Positions 50,185 to 59,440 of a stretch of DNA of 64,000 bases are shown here, one piece after another (position 1 is the first letter of the stretch; every line of letters starts with the position of its first letter). The stretch is from contig CACWXP010000008.1 of assembly GCA_902764875.1 (NCBI GenBank), forward strand, positions 52,227-116,226. Direction: 5' to 3'. This stretch comes from an uncultured Eubacteriales bacterium (GTDB lineage: Bacteria > Bacillota > Clostridia > Christensenellales > Aristaeellaceae). The notes beneath the pieces are model-generated. The model worked only from the letters and a program-made list of their open reading frames with translations, was not told the origin of the DNA and did not search any database. A program made the position numbers and the translations under genes.

Positions 50185-51046
50185 ATTTGGCATGGAAATG
50201 CGGCTGCATCAGTTAAATCCGGAACTGCACCGGCTTTTCTCGGATACGGTGTTTGCACTGAAGAACGGCCTGTCGTCCTATAAAAGCATTTTCCCGGAGT
50301 ACACGGATCATACAATTCTGCATTCCATGAATGTAATCAGATACTGCAATCAGCTGATCGGAGATCAGATCATTTGCCTGAACGGGGATGAAATCTATAT
50401 CCTTCTGATGAGCTGCTGTCTTCATGATTCGGGTATGGGCATCACGAAAAAGGATTTGGAGGCTTTTTCAGCCCGGATCAATTCCGGCGACTATTTCAGA
50501 ACCCATGTCGGGGGCAGCATTCCTGATATGGTTCGAGCCTTCCACCATGAATTGTCAGGCCAGTTTATCCGGAAATATGCAGAGCTTCTGGAAATCCCCT
50601 CTGCTAAGCATGAGTGGGCGATCATCCAGGTTTCGAGGGGACACCGGAAAACAGACCTGATGGACGAAACGGAGTATCCGACGGATTTCCGCATGCCCAA
50701 CGGAAACAAAGTCTGTCTGCCATACCTGGCCGCGCTGATCCGCCTGGCAGATGAAATCGATGTGGCGGCGGACAGAAATCCCACACTGCTATATGATATC
50801 ACTACGGTGACAGATAAGCATCAGATCATTGAGAATAAAATGGTTCGGGCGGTTCGCAGGCTGCTGGTGACGGATCTCGATTTCACGCTTGTGGTCTATA
50901 CGGAAGAAGATGAAATCAGAGCGCAAATCCTGAAGCTGGCGGATAAAATCCAAAGCACCCTGGATTACTGCAGAATTGTCGTGAAAAACAGGACGCCCTA
51001 TACGATTACCCAGGAAAAAGTTCTGATAAAGAATGCAGATTGTTAA
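50165..51046 (+). CDS. HD domain protein
   Basis: A 293-aa soluble protein with a metal-dependent HD hydrolase domain: HTILHSMN near 49-55, the HD pair at 87-88 in CCLHDSGMG, FHHELSGQF, and a distal Asp in RLADEIDVAAD. The fold is that of nucleotide phosphohydrolases, and the substrate is unknown. GGAG lies 10 nt before the ATG. The first 20 nt overlap the small membrane protein gene. The diguanylate cyclase is divergent next to it, but HD is not HD-GYP, so a cyclic di-GMP role is not indicated. Confidence 0.82.
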   Translation: MKKTDYEFGMEMRLHQLNPELHRLFSDTVFALKNGLSSYKSIFPEYTDHTILHSMNVIRYCNQLIGDQIICLNGDEIYILLMSCCLHDSGMGITKKDLEAFSARINSGDYFRTHVGGSIPDMVRAFHHELSGQFIRKYAELLEIPSAKHEWAIIQVSRGHRKTDLMDETEYPTDFRMPNGNKVCLPYLAALIRLADEIDVAADRNPTLLYDITTVTDKHQIIENKMVRAVRRLLVTDLDFTLVVYTEEDEIRAQILKLADKIQSTLDYCRIVVKNRTPYTITQEKVLIKNADC

Positions 51047-51217
51047 TGCGGTAACACATCCGGCCGGAGATCAACGCATAGTGTGATCAGTCACAAATAT
51101 TCGGGACAGAAAGCGCCATGATTCAAAAAAAGCTTTCATTTTCAGCCAGATAGTGATAAATTATCATCATGAAAAACCGGCGAAACAGCCGGATCATTTA
51201 ACTGGAGGATTCAAATA

Positions 51218-52117
51218 ATGGCGGACAGAAAAAACATTATGTCAATGCCGATAGCCTGCTTCTGGGGCGTCCTGGCAGCGTGTATCCTGGGGATCATCAT
51301 CGGTTCCTTCCGGGACTTTGATATCAATGTCGCCCTGGCCGACAAAACGGAACTGGGATCCTTTTTTGCCACCTACGGTTCTTACTTCTCCTATTGCCTG
51401 TATCCGGCGGCGGGAGCATGCATGTATGTCGGACTGAAAAAGAAGGGTGACAGATATCGCCTGCTGGCCTGGACGCTGGTGATTCTTGGTTGGTTTATGG
51501 CAGTATACTATTCCAACAGTTATAACGGAAAAGTTGTCCGCGCGCTGTTCGGTTACACAGCCGGGGAATCCTCGGCTCTGCTGTCCGTACTCAGCTGGCT
51601 GTTTTGGGCTGTTCTGTATGGCTGGGTACCTTTTGCGGTGATCCGGCTGGTGGATGACAGCAATCCGGACAAGCTGATCGCCGTCGGCGCGGCGATTCTC
51701 ATCGCGGGTATTGCCGCGGACAATGTAAACCTCTGGCTGAAACAGGTGGCCTCCCGCCCGCGGTACAAGTATCTGATCACGCTGGAGGATCCGAAGAGCG
51801 AATTCCGCAACTGGTGGCAGATGATTCCGAACCTGGCGGGCAGCAACGATAACTTCAAGAGCTGGCCCAGCGGCAACATGACCATCGCCAGCATGATGTT
51901 TTCCCTGCCGATGCTGACCGATGTAATGAAAAAGCGCAGCGGCAGAAAGAACGGGATTGCTTTTGCGTTGGCCTGTGTGTTTGTCCTGCTCTACGGCTAT
52001 AACCGGATCCATATGACCAATCATTTTCTGTCTGACGTTTGTTTCGGAACGCTGATCACCTATCTGATCTATTCACTCATCAGCACCGCGTTTCTGCGCG
52101 GGTATAGCCATCTGTAA
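51218..52117 (+). CDS. PAP2 superfamily membrane phosphatase-like protein
   Basis: A 299-aa protein with about six transmembrane helices. The PAP2 motifs are LKQVASRPRYKY (motif 1, KxxxxxxRP), SWPSGNMT (motif 2) and RIHMTNHFLSDV (motif 3). Motif 2 is normally PSGH; the catalytic His is Asn here, so activity may be altered. It probably acts on lipid phosphates such as undecaprenyl or phosphatidate phosphates. GGAGG lies 10 nt upstream. It is alone on its strand before a convergent kinase gene. Confidence 0.82.
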   Translation: MADRKNIMSMPIACFWGVLAACILGIIIGSFRDFDINVALADKTELGSFFATYGSYFSYCLYPAAGACMYVGLKKKGDRYRLLAWTLVILGWFMAVYYSNSYNGKVVRALFGYTAGESSALLSVLSWLFWAVLYGWVPFAVIRLVDDSNPDKLIAVGAAILIAGIAADNVNLWLKQVASRPRYKYLITLEDPKSEFRNWWQMIPNLAGSNDNFKSWPSGNMTIASMMFSLPMLTDVMKKRSGRKNGIAFALACVFVLLYGYNRIHMTNHFLSDVCFGTLITYLIYSLISTAFLRGYSHL

Positions 52118-52174
52118 GGCATTGGATCGGACGCTGGATGAGCTTTTGGGAACGAATGAGGAGCTGTCCTATAT

Positions 52175-53095
52175 TCATTCCGGGGCGTTCTGTACTCCAT
52201 TCTTTATCAGTTCCTGCACTTCGTCCGGCTTCGGCGGATTCAGCGGCAGAGGGAATCGTGAAATGGCGATGGCGGAGCATGCACTGGCAAAACGCACCAG
52301 ATCCTCATCCTTCATGCCGTGAAGCAGGCCGTACACACAGCCGGCCTTGAAGGTATCGCCTGCACCCAATGTACTTCTGACAGTCACAGAGAAGGGCTTC
52401 ATTTGGTGAATGCGTTCCCCCTTCCGGGCATACAGCATGTCCCCGCCGCCCTGCGTCAGAATGGTAAGACCGTCTGTTTCCTGCTGCATCAATTCCATAA
52501 TGGCTTCCGGGGCCATCCCGGCATAGTGTTCAGAGAAGCATTCCTTAGAGACCACGTTCACGGCCGCCTGCCGGTGCAGGATCGAGTCATGCGGACTGTC
52601 AATAGTCACAAAAGGGACATTGTGCTGCCGGCAAAGCTCCGCTGCCCGCAGGGACTCCTCCCCGAAATAAGGATCGACCGCCGCCGCCCTGCAGCCGGCA
52701 ATATCTTCCTCCTTCGGGATGCTCCACCATCTTTTCCCGGTGGAAAACAGCGTCTGGAACCTTCCCATGGGCGAGCGCACAAGTCCGGCAATCACCACGT
52801 AGTCCATGACGCCTTTGTCTTCTGTAAAGTGCAAAGAAGACAGATCCACGGACTTATCTGCATAGAAATCTTTCAGCATCGGCGCAACCTCGGTGCCGAT
52901 CCAGGTGCCGTCCATCCGGACGGATACACCGAGTGACGACAGGACGGTTGCCGCTGTGCCTGTTTCGCCGCCTGGAAGGAAATACTGCTCGGCAATCTCC
53001 GAATACTCATCCGGCTGGAGGAAGCCGCCTTTCAGCAGAAAAGAATGTGTGCCCAGCACCTGTCCAAAGAGATATACATCATGCTTCTGTTTCAT
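52175..53095 (-). CDS. PfkB family carbohydrate kinase
   Basis: A 306-aa ribokinase-family protein. The glycine-rich stretch LPGGETGTAATVLSSLG binds sugar, and TLGAGDTFKAGCVYG holds the catalytic Asp. The start MKQKHDVYLFGQ is typical, with AGGAG 11 nt upstream of 53095; the open frame continues upstream to 53227 but into promoter sequence. The substrate is unknown. It is transcribed from a 48-bp promoter block also found at 59744-59791. Confidence 0.85.
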   Translation of the reverse strand: MKQKHDVYLFGQVLGTHSFLLKGGFLQPDEYSEIAEQYFLPGGETGTAATVLSSLGVSVRMDGTWIGTEVAPMLKDFYADKSVDLSSLHFTEDKGVMDYVVIAGLVRSPMGRFQTLFSTGKRWWSIPKEEDIAGCRAAAVDPYFGEESLRAAELCRQHNVPFVTIDSPHDSILHRQAAVNVVSKECFSEHYAGMAPEAIMELMQQETDGLTILTQGGGDMLYARKGERIHQMKPFSVTVRSTLGAGDTFKAGCVYGLLHGMKDEDLVRFASACSAIAISRFPLPLNPPKPDEVQELIKNGVQNAPE

Positions 53096-53196
53096 ACCAT
53101 CAGGAACTCCTGTCTTTATTGACTGCTCCGGCGATTCCAGGACTGCCGCTTTGGCAGCAGCGAGGTGAATGAGTCCTTCACTGCACGTGAACTTTC

Positions 53197-53244
53197 GGTC
53201 ACATGTATGCATATTATAGTAGCCCAATGGTCATTTTGTCAATA
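53197..53244 (-). promoter_or_regulatory. Shared promoter block, copy 1
   Basis: Minus-strand TTGACA (53237-53242), 18-bp spacer and TATAAT (53213-53218), inside a 48-bp block that matches 59744-59791 at 43 of 48 positions. The conservation covers the spacer and about 16 bp downstream, which includes ATGCATACATGTGACC on the minus strand, as expected for a common operator. Confidence 0.85.
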
Positions 53245-53322
53245 CCGGATTCTTTTACAGTGCCCTCACGGGTTTCTGTTTACGCAAAGAAAAATTTCCC
53301 TGTCTCATAAGCATATAATCTC

Positions 53323-53451
53323 TCAGAATAAGCCGTTCCGGTTCGGATCGTTGACATATTCCTTTTTATGGTAGATCGTAATCTCCGGACAGAGCATCAG
53401 ATTCCAGCTGCTGTCATACCACATTATCATCATGCCCGCAAGCTGTCCTCT
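53323..53451 (-). pseudogene. 3' remnant of an unidentified gene
   Basis: About 42 codons (from GQLAGMMIMWYDSSWNLM to NDPNRNGLF, then stop) read like real protein. The frame upstream changes into the hairpin element at 53482-53556 and is no longer protein-like, so the 5' part seems lost. I cannot assign a family. The rest of the 53245-53593 gap shows no gene. Confidence 0.4.
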
Positions 53452-53481
53452 AGCATAGCACGCGGGCCTGACCGTTCCGGG

Positions 53482-53556
53482 GTCGGGTAGACATGCCCCT
53501 TGCGAGGCATGTCTACCCGACTGGACTTTACCCCCAGTATATGATAGCATTACAGT
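53482..53556. mobile_element. Perfect 16-bp hairpin plus second copy of dispersed element
   Basis: GTCGGGTAGACATGCC (53482-53497) pairs perfectly with 53506-53521 across the loop CCTTGCGA. It is followed directly by TGGACTTTACCCCC and TGATAGCATTACAGT (53522-53556), shared with 48570-48605. There is no T run, so it is not a normal terminator. A remnant of a mobile element (such as an IS200/IS605-like end) is possible. Confidence 0.5.
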
Positions 53557-53593
53557 ATCAGGCCTGCGAAACCGTCAGAAGAAGGAGATCACC

Positions 53594-54949
53594 ATGGAAG
53601 AAAACAACAAACTGGATTTGATTGTGAAAAACGCTCAGATATATACGATGGATCCCGATCAGCGTATCCTGACCCGAGGATCAGTCGCCGTCCGGGGAGA
53701 CAGCATCGCGATGATTGAACCCGCGGATCTGTCGGAAACCTGTACTGCCGATCAGGTGATCGATGCCGACGGAATGATCCTGTTTCCAGGTTTCATCGAC
53801 ACCCATATTCATTTTTTCCAGTCGTTCCTGAAAGGTCTCGGCGCCGATCACCGCCTGATCGAATGGCTGAATCTCTCCGCCCTCCCCTATGGTACAAAGA
53901 TGACACCCCGCCAGCATGAGCTGGCGGCCCGCCTCGCAAGCATGGAAGCCCTGAAAAGCGGATGCACCGCCATCTGCGAGTTTTTCTATACCAATCAGGA
54001 TCCGGAGCTTGCTTATGCGTGCATCGAAGGCATGCGATCCACCGGCATCCGCAGTGTCTTCATCCGCACCTTCCAGGATACCGGCGAAGAATACGGAATG
54101 CCGTCTGCCTTTATCGAGCCGGCGTCAAAAGCCATGCGCGAAGTGGCGGCACTAAAAAAGCGGTATAAGGAAGACGACATGTTTTCCATCTGGACTGGTC
54201 CCGATGTAACGTGGTCAACAACAAAAGAAGGCTATCAGACCATGCTGGAGTATTGCCTCAGCGAGAATGTCCGCTATTCCATGCATCTGAAGGAGACGGA
54301 AGTGGATAATGAAATGTGCTTCCGCAATTACGGCAAGGATATCGTCGATCTGCTAGAGGAAATCGGTTTCCTGACCGACAAAATGCTCGCCGTCCACTGC
54401 GTAAATCTGACGGAGAAAGACATCCGGCGCTTCGCGGAGCACGGTGTATCCGTCAGTCATAACCCGGAGCCGAATCTTTACCTCGGTTCCGGTGTCCCTC
54501 CGGTTCCCGAATGCCTGCGCGCGGGCGTCAACGTTGCCCTGGGCACCGACGGCGCCGCCAGCAATAACAGCACCGACATGCTGGAGACGATGAAACTGGC
54601 CGCCCTGATTCAGAAAGGAATCCATCGGGATGCGTCGGTAATTACGGCGGATCAGGTCATCCGGATGGCCGCCTGCGGCGGAGCGAAGGCCATCGGCATG
54701 GAGCATCTGGTCGGAACCCTGGAGATAGGCAAAAAAGCTGATATGGTTCTTTTCGATCCGAGGCATCTGAAATCTTTTCCGAATCATGATGCCGAGGCAA
54801 CCGTTGTCTATGCGTCATCGGAAGAAAACATTGATACCACGATCGTGAACGGAAAAGTGGTGTATCACAAAGGCATTTTTTCCGGAGGCATCAGCGAAGC
54901 GGAACTGATTCGTGAAATAGCCGCCGAAGTGAGAAAAATGCTCGGTTAG
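53594..54949 (+). CDS. Amidohydrolase, MTA/SAH deaminase-like (TrzA/SsnA family)
   Basis: A 451-aa metal-dependent hydrolase. HIHFFQSF (His71, His73) and the later LAVHCVN and GTDGAASNN give the metal ligands and catalytic Asp of the cytosine deaminase/TrzA branch. Likely reactions are deamination of S-adenosylhomocysteine, methylthioadenosine or a guanine-like base; the sequence alone does not decide. GGAG lies 7 nt before the ATG. It is followed by a MATE transporter. Confidence 0.85.
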   Translation: MEENNKLDLIVKNAQIYTMDPDQRILTRGSVAVRGDSIAMIEPADLSETCTADQVIDADGMILFPGFIDTHIHFFQSFLKGLGADHRLIEWLNLSALPYGTKMTPRQHELAARLASMEALKSGCTAICEFFYTNQDPELAYACIEGMRSTGIRSVFIRTFQDTGEEYGMPSAFIEPASKAMREVAALKKRYKEDDMFSIWTGPDVTWSTTKEGYQTMLEYCLSENVRYSMHLKETEVDNEMCFRNYGKDIVDLLEEIGFLTDKMLAVHCVNLTEKDIRRFAEHGVSVSHNPEPNLYLGSGVPPVPECLRAGVNVALGTDGAASNNSTDMLETMKLAALIQKGIHRDASVITADQVIRMAACGGAKAIGMEHLVGTLEIGKKADMVLFDPRHLKSFPNHDAEATVVYASSEENIDTTIVNGKVVYHKGIFSGGISEAELIREIAAEVRKMLG

Positions 54950-55049
54950 GGCCGGTCCCCGGAACAGCGAACCGGATCACGTCCTTGAGCATTTCAGCAA
55001 AAATCGGATACAATGGACAAAGTTTGCAGTACTGGGGGTGTGAAAGCCG

Positions 55050-56438
55050 GTGAAGGAGAAAGGCCGATTTGACAGGGCCATGTTGGGCACTGTTTTTGCG
55101 TTGGCCTGGCCCACCATGCTGGAACAGCTCACCCAGACCGCCGTTCAGTATATTGATACCGCCATGGTAGGTTCTCTCGGAACAAAAGCAACAGCCGCTG
55201 TAGGCGCCACCGGCACCGTCAGCTGGTTCATCGGCAGCACGGTTTCCGCCGTCGGCGTCGGTTTTCTTGCGTACATCGCCCGAAAAATCGGCGCGGGAGA
55301 ACCGGAGGCGGCCAAAAAAGCCACCGCCCAGACATGCACGATGACATTGCTTGTCGGCTTGTTCCTGACGCTGGTGACGACCCTGCTTTCCCGCCGGGTT
55401 CCTGTATGGATGCAGGTCGATCCGGATATTCAGGATCTGGCTTCCCGTTATTTCCTGATTCTCTACAGTCCCATGCTGTTCCGCACGGCTTCCATTCTTT
55501 TCGGAACGGTGCTGCGGTCCGCCGGCGATACCCGCACGCCCATGCGGGTCGGCCTGGTTGTGAACGCGATGAATATTGTTTTGAATTTTTTCCTGATCTT
55601 CCCCGCGCGGAATATTGAAGTGCTGGGACATCCCGTAACGATTCCCGGGGCCGCTCTGGGAGTGGAAGGTGCCGCCCTGGCCAGTGCCGCCTGCTTTGTT
55701 TACGGTGGAGCGGCCATGTTCCGGGCAGTCTGGAGGCACCCTGTCGTTTCTCCCCGGGGCCGTTCCCTCCGGCCAGATCCGCAGATTCTCCGTCCCTGTT
55801 TTCGGGTAGCGTTTCCGAATATGGTGCAGCGTTTTGCCACTTCCTTCGGATATGTGGTCTTTGCCACCATGATAAACGGTCTCGGCGGAACCTCCACCGC
55901 GGCCCATACCATCGCCAACACGGTGGAAAGCCTCTTCTACATCCCCGGTTACGGAATGCAGACCGCGGCAGCCACGCTGAGCGGAAACGCGTGGGGTGCA
56001 AAGGATCATGACCGGTTAAAAAGGCTAGGCAGCACCGTCATTCCGCTGGAGGTGTTCCTGATGGTGATTTCCGGCGCACTGCTTTTCCTGACAGCCGAAC
56101 CTCTGGTCAGGATTTTCAGCCGGGATGAAGACGTAATCAGGCTTGGCACAACCGTTCTGCGGATGGTCGCCGTCTCCGAACCTTTTTACGGCGTCCCGAT
56201 TGTCGTGGAGGGCCTGATGCAGGGTGTCGGAAAAACCACCGCGCCTTTTGTCTATAATGTCATCGGCATGTGGGCTGTCCGCATTACCGGCACTTTTGTT
56301 TGTCTCCGGCTGCTGGGGCTCGGGCTCACTGCCGCCTGGGGCTGCATGATCGCCCACAATCTGTTTCTCTTCTTTCTCTTTGTTTATCATTACCGCTCCG
56401 GCCGCTGGGATCCGTTCCTGGATTCCGCGTCACAATGA
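55050..56438 (+). CDS. MATE family efflux transporter
   Basis: A 462-aa protein with 12 hydrophobic segments in two similar halves. ALAWPTMLEQLTQTAVQYIDTAMVG is in the first helix region and FPNMVQRFATSFGY begins the second half, as in MATE cation/drug antiporters. The start is a GTG at 55050 with GGGGGTG about 9 nt upstream. It lies 100 nt after the amidohydrolase gene and may export a related compound (inference). The substrate is unknown. Confidence 0.92.
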   Translation: MKEKGRFDRAMLGTVFALAWPTMLEQLTQTAVQYIDTAMVGSLGTKATAAVGATGTVSWFIGSTVSAVGVGFLAYIARKIGAGEPEAAKKATAQTCTMTLLVGLFLTLVTTLLSRRVPVWMQVDPDIQDLASRYFLILYSPMLFRTASILFGTVLRSAGDTRTPMRVGLVVNAMNIVLNFFLIFPARNIEVLGHPVTIPGAALGVEGAALASAACFVYGGAAMFRAVWRHPVVSPRGRSLRPDPQILRPCFRVAFPNMVQRFATSFGYVVFATMINGLGGTSTAAHTIANTVESLFYIPGYGMQTAAATLSGNAWGAKDHDRLKRLGSTVIPLEVFLMVISGALLFLTAEPLVRIFSRDEDVIRLGTTVLRMVAVSEPFYGVPIVVEGLMQGVGKTTAPFVYNVIGMWAVRITGTFVCLRLLGLGLTAAWGCMIAHNLFLFFLFVYHYRSGRWDPFLDSASQ

Positions 56439-56596
56439 ACTTTTCCCACGGAGAAATCCCTTCAACATGCCTGACAACGAGAAAAATCCCCGGCGTCCGG
56501 CAACAATTGTATTTCCTTCTTTTTTCTTTTGAGTTTTCCATGTATAATCGAACCGGGCATTTGACCGTTTCAATAACTTTTCCGGAGGAAAGCACC

Positions 56597-58066
56597 ATGA
56601 CGCTGTATGTTACCGCCGGTTTCCTGTGGCTGCCCGTCAGCAGAACAAGTCCGACCGTAAAGCTCCATTTTTTCTCCGATGGAGCCAAATTTCAGGAGAT
56701 GGATATCCGCCTGAATACAGAGCAACCTGAATACTATGCTGCCATGGATGTTCATCGCTATATCGGAAGGACGATTGACGTCCGCGGCGGTCTTCCGGAC
56801 GATAGGGTGGCAAAACTGTTTTTCCGTGATGAATTTCCCGATACCGATGATCCTTTCAGGCCCAGGATTCATTTCTCCTCCCCGGCCGGATGGATAAACG
56901 ACCCGAACGGTCTGGTCTTTGCCGACGGCGTATGGCATCTTTATCATCAGTGGAATCCTTTTGGGACGGAATGGGGCAATATGCACTGGGGACACGCCGT
57001 AAGCCGTGATCTGATCACCTGGAAGCATCATGGATTGGCATTGGAACCGGACGTTTTCGGAACTGTTTTTTCCGGGTGCTGTTGGCAGGACTGTAGAAAT
57101 GATGCCGGATTTGGCAAAAATGCGCTTCTGTTCTTTTATACCGCGGCCGGAGGGTGCAGTCATTGGTCTGCAAACGCCGGAAATCCGTTTGCGCAGCGCC
57201 TTGCCGTATCGGTTGACAATGGGAAAACGCTGCAAAAGAAAAAAACGATCCTCACCCATATCAAAGGAGAAAACCGCGATCCAAAGGTATTTTATCATCA
57301 GGAGAGTAAGGCTTATATCATGATACTCTTTCTGGATGAGTATGATTTCGCCGTTTTTCGTTCCCGGGATCTGATTCATTGGGAGGAAAGCCAGCGTTTT
57401 TCAGTCCCGGAGATGAGAGAATGCCCGGATTTGTTTGAATTGCCGGTAGTAAATGAACAGAATCAGAAAAAATGGGTTTTCTGGTCCGCAGACGGATATT
57501 ATCTTGTCGGTCGGTTTGACGGTTTCCGGTTTGCGCCCGAATCAGATGTTCTTCCTGCCTACGATACAGATTTGCCCTATGCTGCTCAGACGTACGCCGG
57601 AGTCTCAGACCGGATCATCAGCGTAGCCTGGCTCAGAACCGAAAATGACCGCGGCAACTTCCGCGGAATGATGTCAGTCCCTTCGGAACTGTCTCTCGTC
57701 AGGCAGGAAGGAATCTGCCGGATGCGGTTCCGGCCCGTCACCGAGGTATGGAAACGCTTCACGAAATCCGAAGAATATTCAGCGGAATCAGGCAGTCTCG
57801 TCATTCATGCTGCGGGAGAACCGCTCCTGATGAAGACATCCTGGAAACCCTGTAATATCAAAGAAGTATCAGCCGGTGGAAAAACACTGAACATCAGGTC
57901 AAACAGCAATGAGATTTTGTTCATCATGGACCACGGGATCACGGAATACTGGGCGGATGACGGTTTGCGCTATGGTGCTGTTGAAGTGGATGAAAAAGCT
58001 TTATCCGGGCAGATTTCACTCGGAACCGGGATCTGCAAAGCTGAAGTCTACAGGTTTCACAAGTGA
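56597..58066 (+). CDS. Glycoside hydrolase family 32 fructan/sucrose hydrolase
   Basis: A 489-aa GH32 enzyme. WINDPNG (99-105) has the nucleophile Asp102, RDPK (227-230) the transition-state stabiliser Asp228, and ECPD (275-278) the acid Glu275. A ~90-residue N-terminal beta domain and a C-terminal beta-sandwich flank the five-bladed propeller. There is no signal peptide, so it probably acts inside the cell on sucrose, sucrose-6-phosphate or short fructans. The ATG at 56597 has GGAGG 8 nt upstream; a -10 TATAAT lies at 56543-56548. Confidence 0.93.
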   Translation: MTLYVTAGFLWLPVSRTSPTVKLHFFSDGAKFQEMDIRLNTEQPEYYAAMDVHRYIGRTIDVRGGLPDDRVAKLFFRDEFPDTDDPFRPRIHFSSPAGWINDPNGLVFADGVWHLYHQWNPFGTEWGNMHWGHAVSRDLITWKHHGLALEPDVFGTVFSGCCWQDCRNDAGFGKNALLFFYTAAGGCSHWSANAGNPFAQRLAVSVDNGKTLQKKKTILTHIKGENRDPKVFYHQESKAYIMILFLDEYDFAVFRSRDLIHWEESQRFSVPEMRECPDLFELPVVNEQNQKKWVFWSADGYYLVGRFDGFRFAPESDVLPAYDTDLPYAAQTYAGVSDRIISVAWLRTENDRGNFRGMMSVPSELSLVRQEGICRMRFRPVTEVWKRFTKSEEYSAESGSLVIHAAGEPLLMKTSWKPCNIKEVSAGGKTLNIRSNSNEILFIMDHGITEYWADDGLRYGAVEVDEKALSGQISLGTGICKAEVYRFHK

Positions 58067-58068
58067 GT

Positions 58069-58203
58069 TTATCTTTCCATCAAAAATCTTGCAAGTTCGA
58101 TGTTGCCGTCTTTTTCTGTACTGACGATCTGAAATCCACATTTCTCTGTATAGAATCTGACGTTTTCACGCTTGTATAAACAATCAACACTTTCATGTGC
58201 AAG
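58069..58203 (-). pseudogene. C-terminal remnant of a GNAT acetyltransferase
   Basis: Forty-four codons plus TAA read LAHESVDCLYKRENVRFY and then TEKCGFQIV, typical of motif B and the end of GNAT proteins. The frame begins directly after the methyltransferase TGA and is in the same frame. No N-terminal GNAT part is present, so it is a fragment. Confidence 0.65.
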
Positions 58204-59007
58204 TCAACACTCCTTCTCGACGATCCGTTCTGTTTCATCTGTCAGTCTGTTCGACGGTTTCCTTGCCAGATAGAGAACATATGTGTCCTCAAATATGATT
58301 TTTCCGCCATTTTCCGCAACCACTTTCCGGAGTCCATCAAAAAAAGCTGTCTTCAATGGCTCCGGTATAACGATATGATCGCAGTGGGTGCCGCAGTAAG
58401 AAACATATTCGTCTGGATCCATTTCGCGTCTCCCATGGAAATCACGCTCCTCGAAATCCACAAAGCCATAATTTCGAGCGTTATCATATTTGAAGCCGCC
58501 ATGTGTATAGGGAATATCAGGTTTGTAATACTGATCATACAATCGTTGAATCTTCTCATAGAGCTCTTCATTAGGTGTTTTATAATCTGATCTTGTCAGC
58601 ATCATTGCCAGAACTCCACCTGGCTTCAACAGCTCAAAAGTTTTGGGGAAAGCGACTTCTTCGGGAATCCACTGAATGGTTGCAACAGAATAGACCAGAT
58701 CGAACCGCTGCTGTCCAAAGTCGTGCGTGATAAAATCATCATTCATAATATGGAAATTTGGGTACTGATCATACTTTTCTTTCATCTTTGCATAGAGATG
58801 TTCTCCAAGTTCTATGGCGTGATAATCACATTTGGTTTGCAGGATTGGATCAGTCGCCTGTCCGGTACCCGGCCCGATCTCCAGAACGCTTTTTTCAGGA
58901 CCGATCTTTGCATAGTGAATCAGGTATTCAAATAATGCGGGGGTGTATCTTGGTCTGAACTTATCAAACTGTTCGGGAATCGTATCAAATATTTTTCTGA
59001 ATTCCAT
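58204..59007 (-). CDS. Class I SAM-dependent methyltransferase
   Basis: A 267-aa protein. The SAM-binding motif I is VLEIGPGTGQ (about 41-50), with an acidic AIELGEHLYA after it and DLVYSVATIQWI as motif II/III, close to the Methyltransf_11 type. The substrate is unknown. AGGAG lies before the ATG at 59007. It follows a decayed deaminase gene and has lower GC and different codon use from the housekeeping genes, which suggests transfer. Confidence 0.87.
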   Translation of the reverse strand: MEFRKIFDTIPEQFDKFRPRYTPALFEYLIHYAKIGPEKSVLEIGPGTGQATDPILQTKCDYHAIELGEHLYAKMKEKYDQYPNFHIMNDDFITHDFGQQRFDLVYSVATIQWIPEEVAFPKTFELLKPGGVLAMMLTRSDYKTPNEELYEKIQRLYDQYYKPDIPYTHGGFKYDNARNYGFVDFEERDFHGRREMDPDEYVSYCGTHCDHIVIPEPLKTAFFDGLRKVVAENGGKIIFEDTYVLYLARKPSNRLTDETERIVEKEC

Positions 59008-59021
59008 GCAACCATCTCCTA

Positions 59022-59391
59022 TTATCCATTGTTCTTTCTGACCTCAGCCATTTCCGCAATCAATTCCTCCAACGGCCGGTGTTCACCACCCCACCATTAA
59101 AACACATGCATGCCTTCATCTTCAAGAACAGGCCCGGTCAGTTTCATCCGGACGCCGAGCTTTCCAAGCAGACCCTCACAGTCAACCGGAACCGCATCGT
59201 TTGGCGTCAGCCTTGAAAACTCTTCATAGGACGCACCGAAGACGACGTTTTCAACACCCAGGGATGCAATCGCGCAAAGGCAGCGTTATTTCTCCGCCGT
59301 GTACGATCAAGGCGCCGAAGGTGTCAAAACCTTTCTTTCCCGCCTGAATCGCCAGTTCGTAGCAACGTTTCATGTATTTTTCGTTATCCAT
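59022..59391 (-). pseudogene. Decayed nucleoside deaminase gene
   Basis: The start MDNEKYMKRCYELAIQAGKK and GFDTFGALIVHGGE fit a cytidine/guanine-type nucleoside deaminase. The frame then breaks, the zinc-binding HAE and PCxxC region is deleted, and the end continues in another frame (CAIASLGVENVVFGASYEEF). A TAA falls in the conserved tail HVF-WWGGEH. At least one deletion, one frameshift and one nonsense change are visible. Confidence 0.8.
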
Positions 59392-59440
59392 TTCGCAATG
59401 CACCTTCAGTTGGTTACCTCACACCAATTTGCTGCCCATT

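Noticed and set aside
53482-53521. Strong hairpin as a Rho-independent terminator
   Set aside because: No T run follows on either strand, and no gene ends directly before it.
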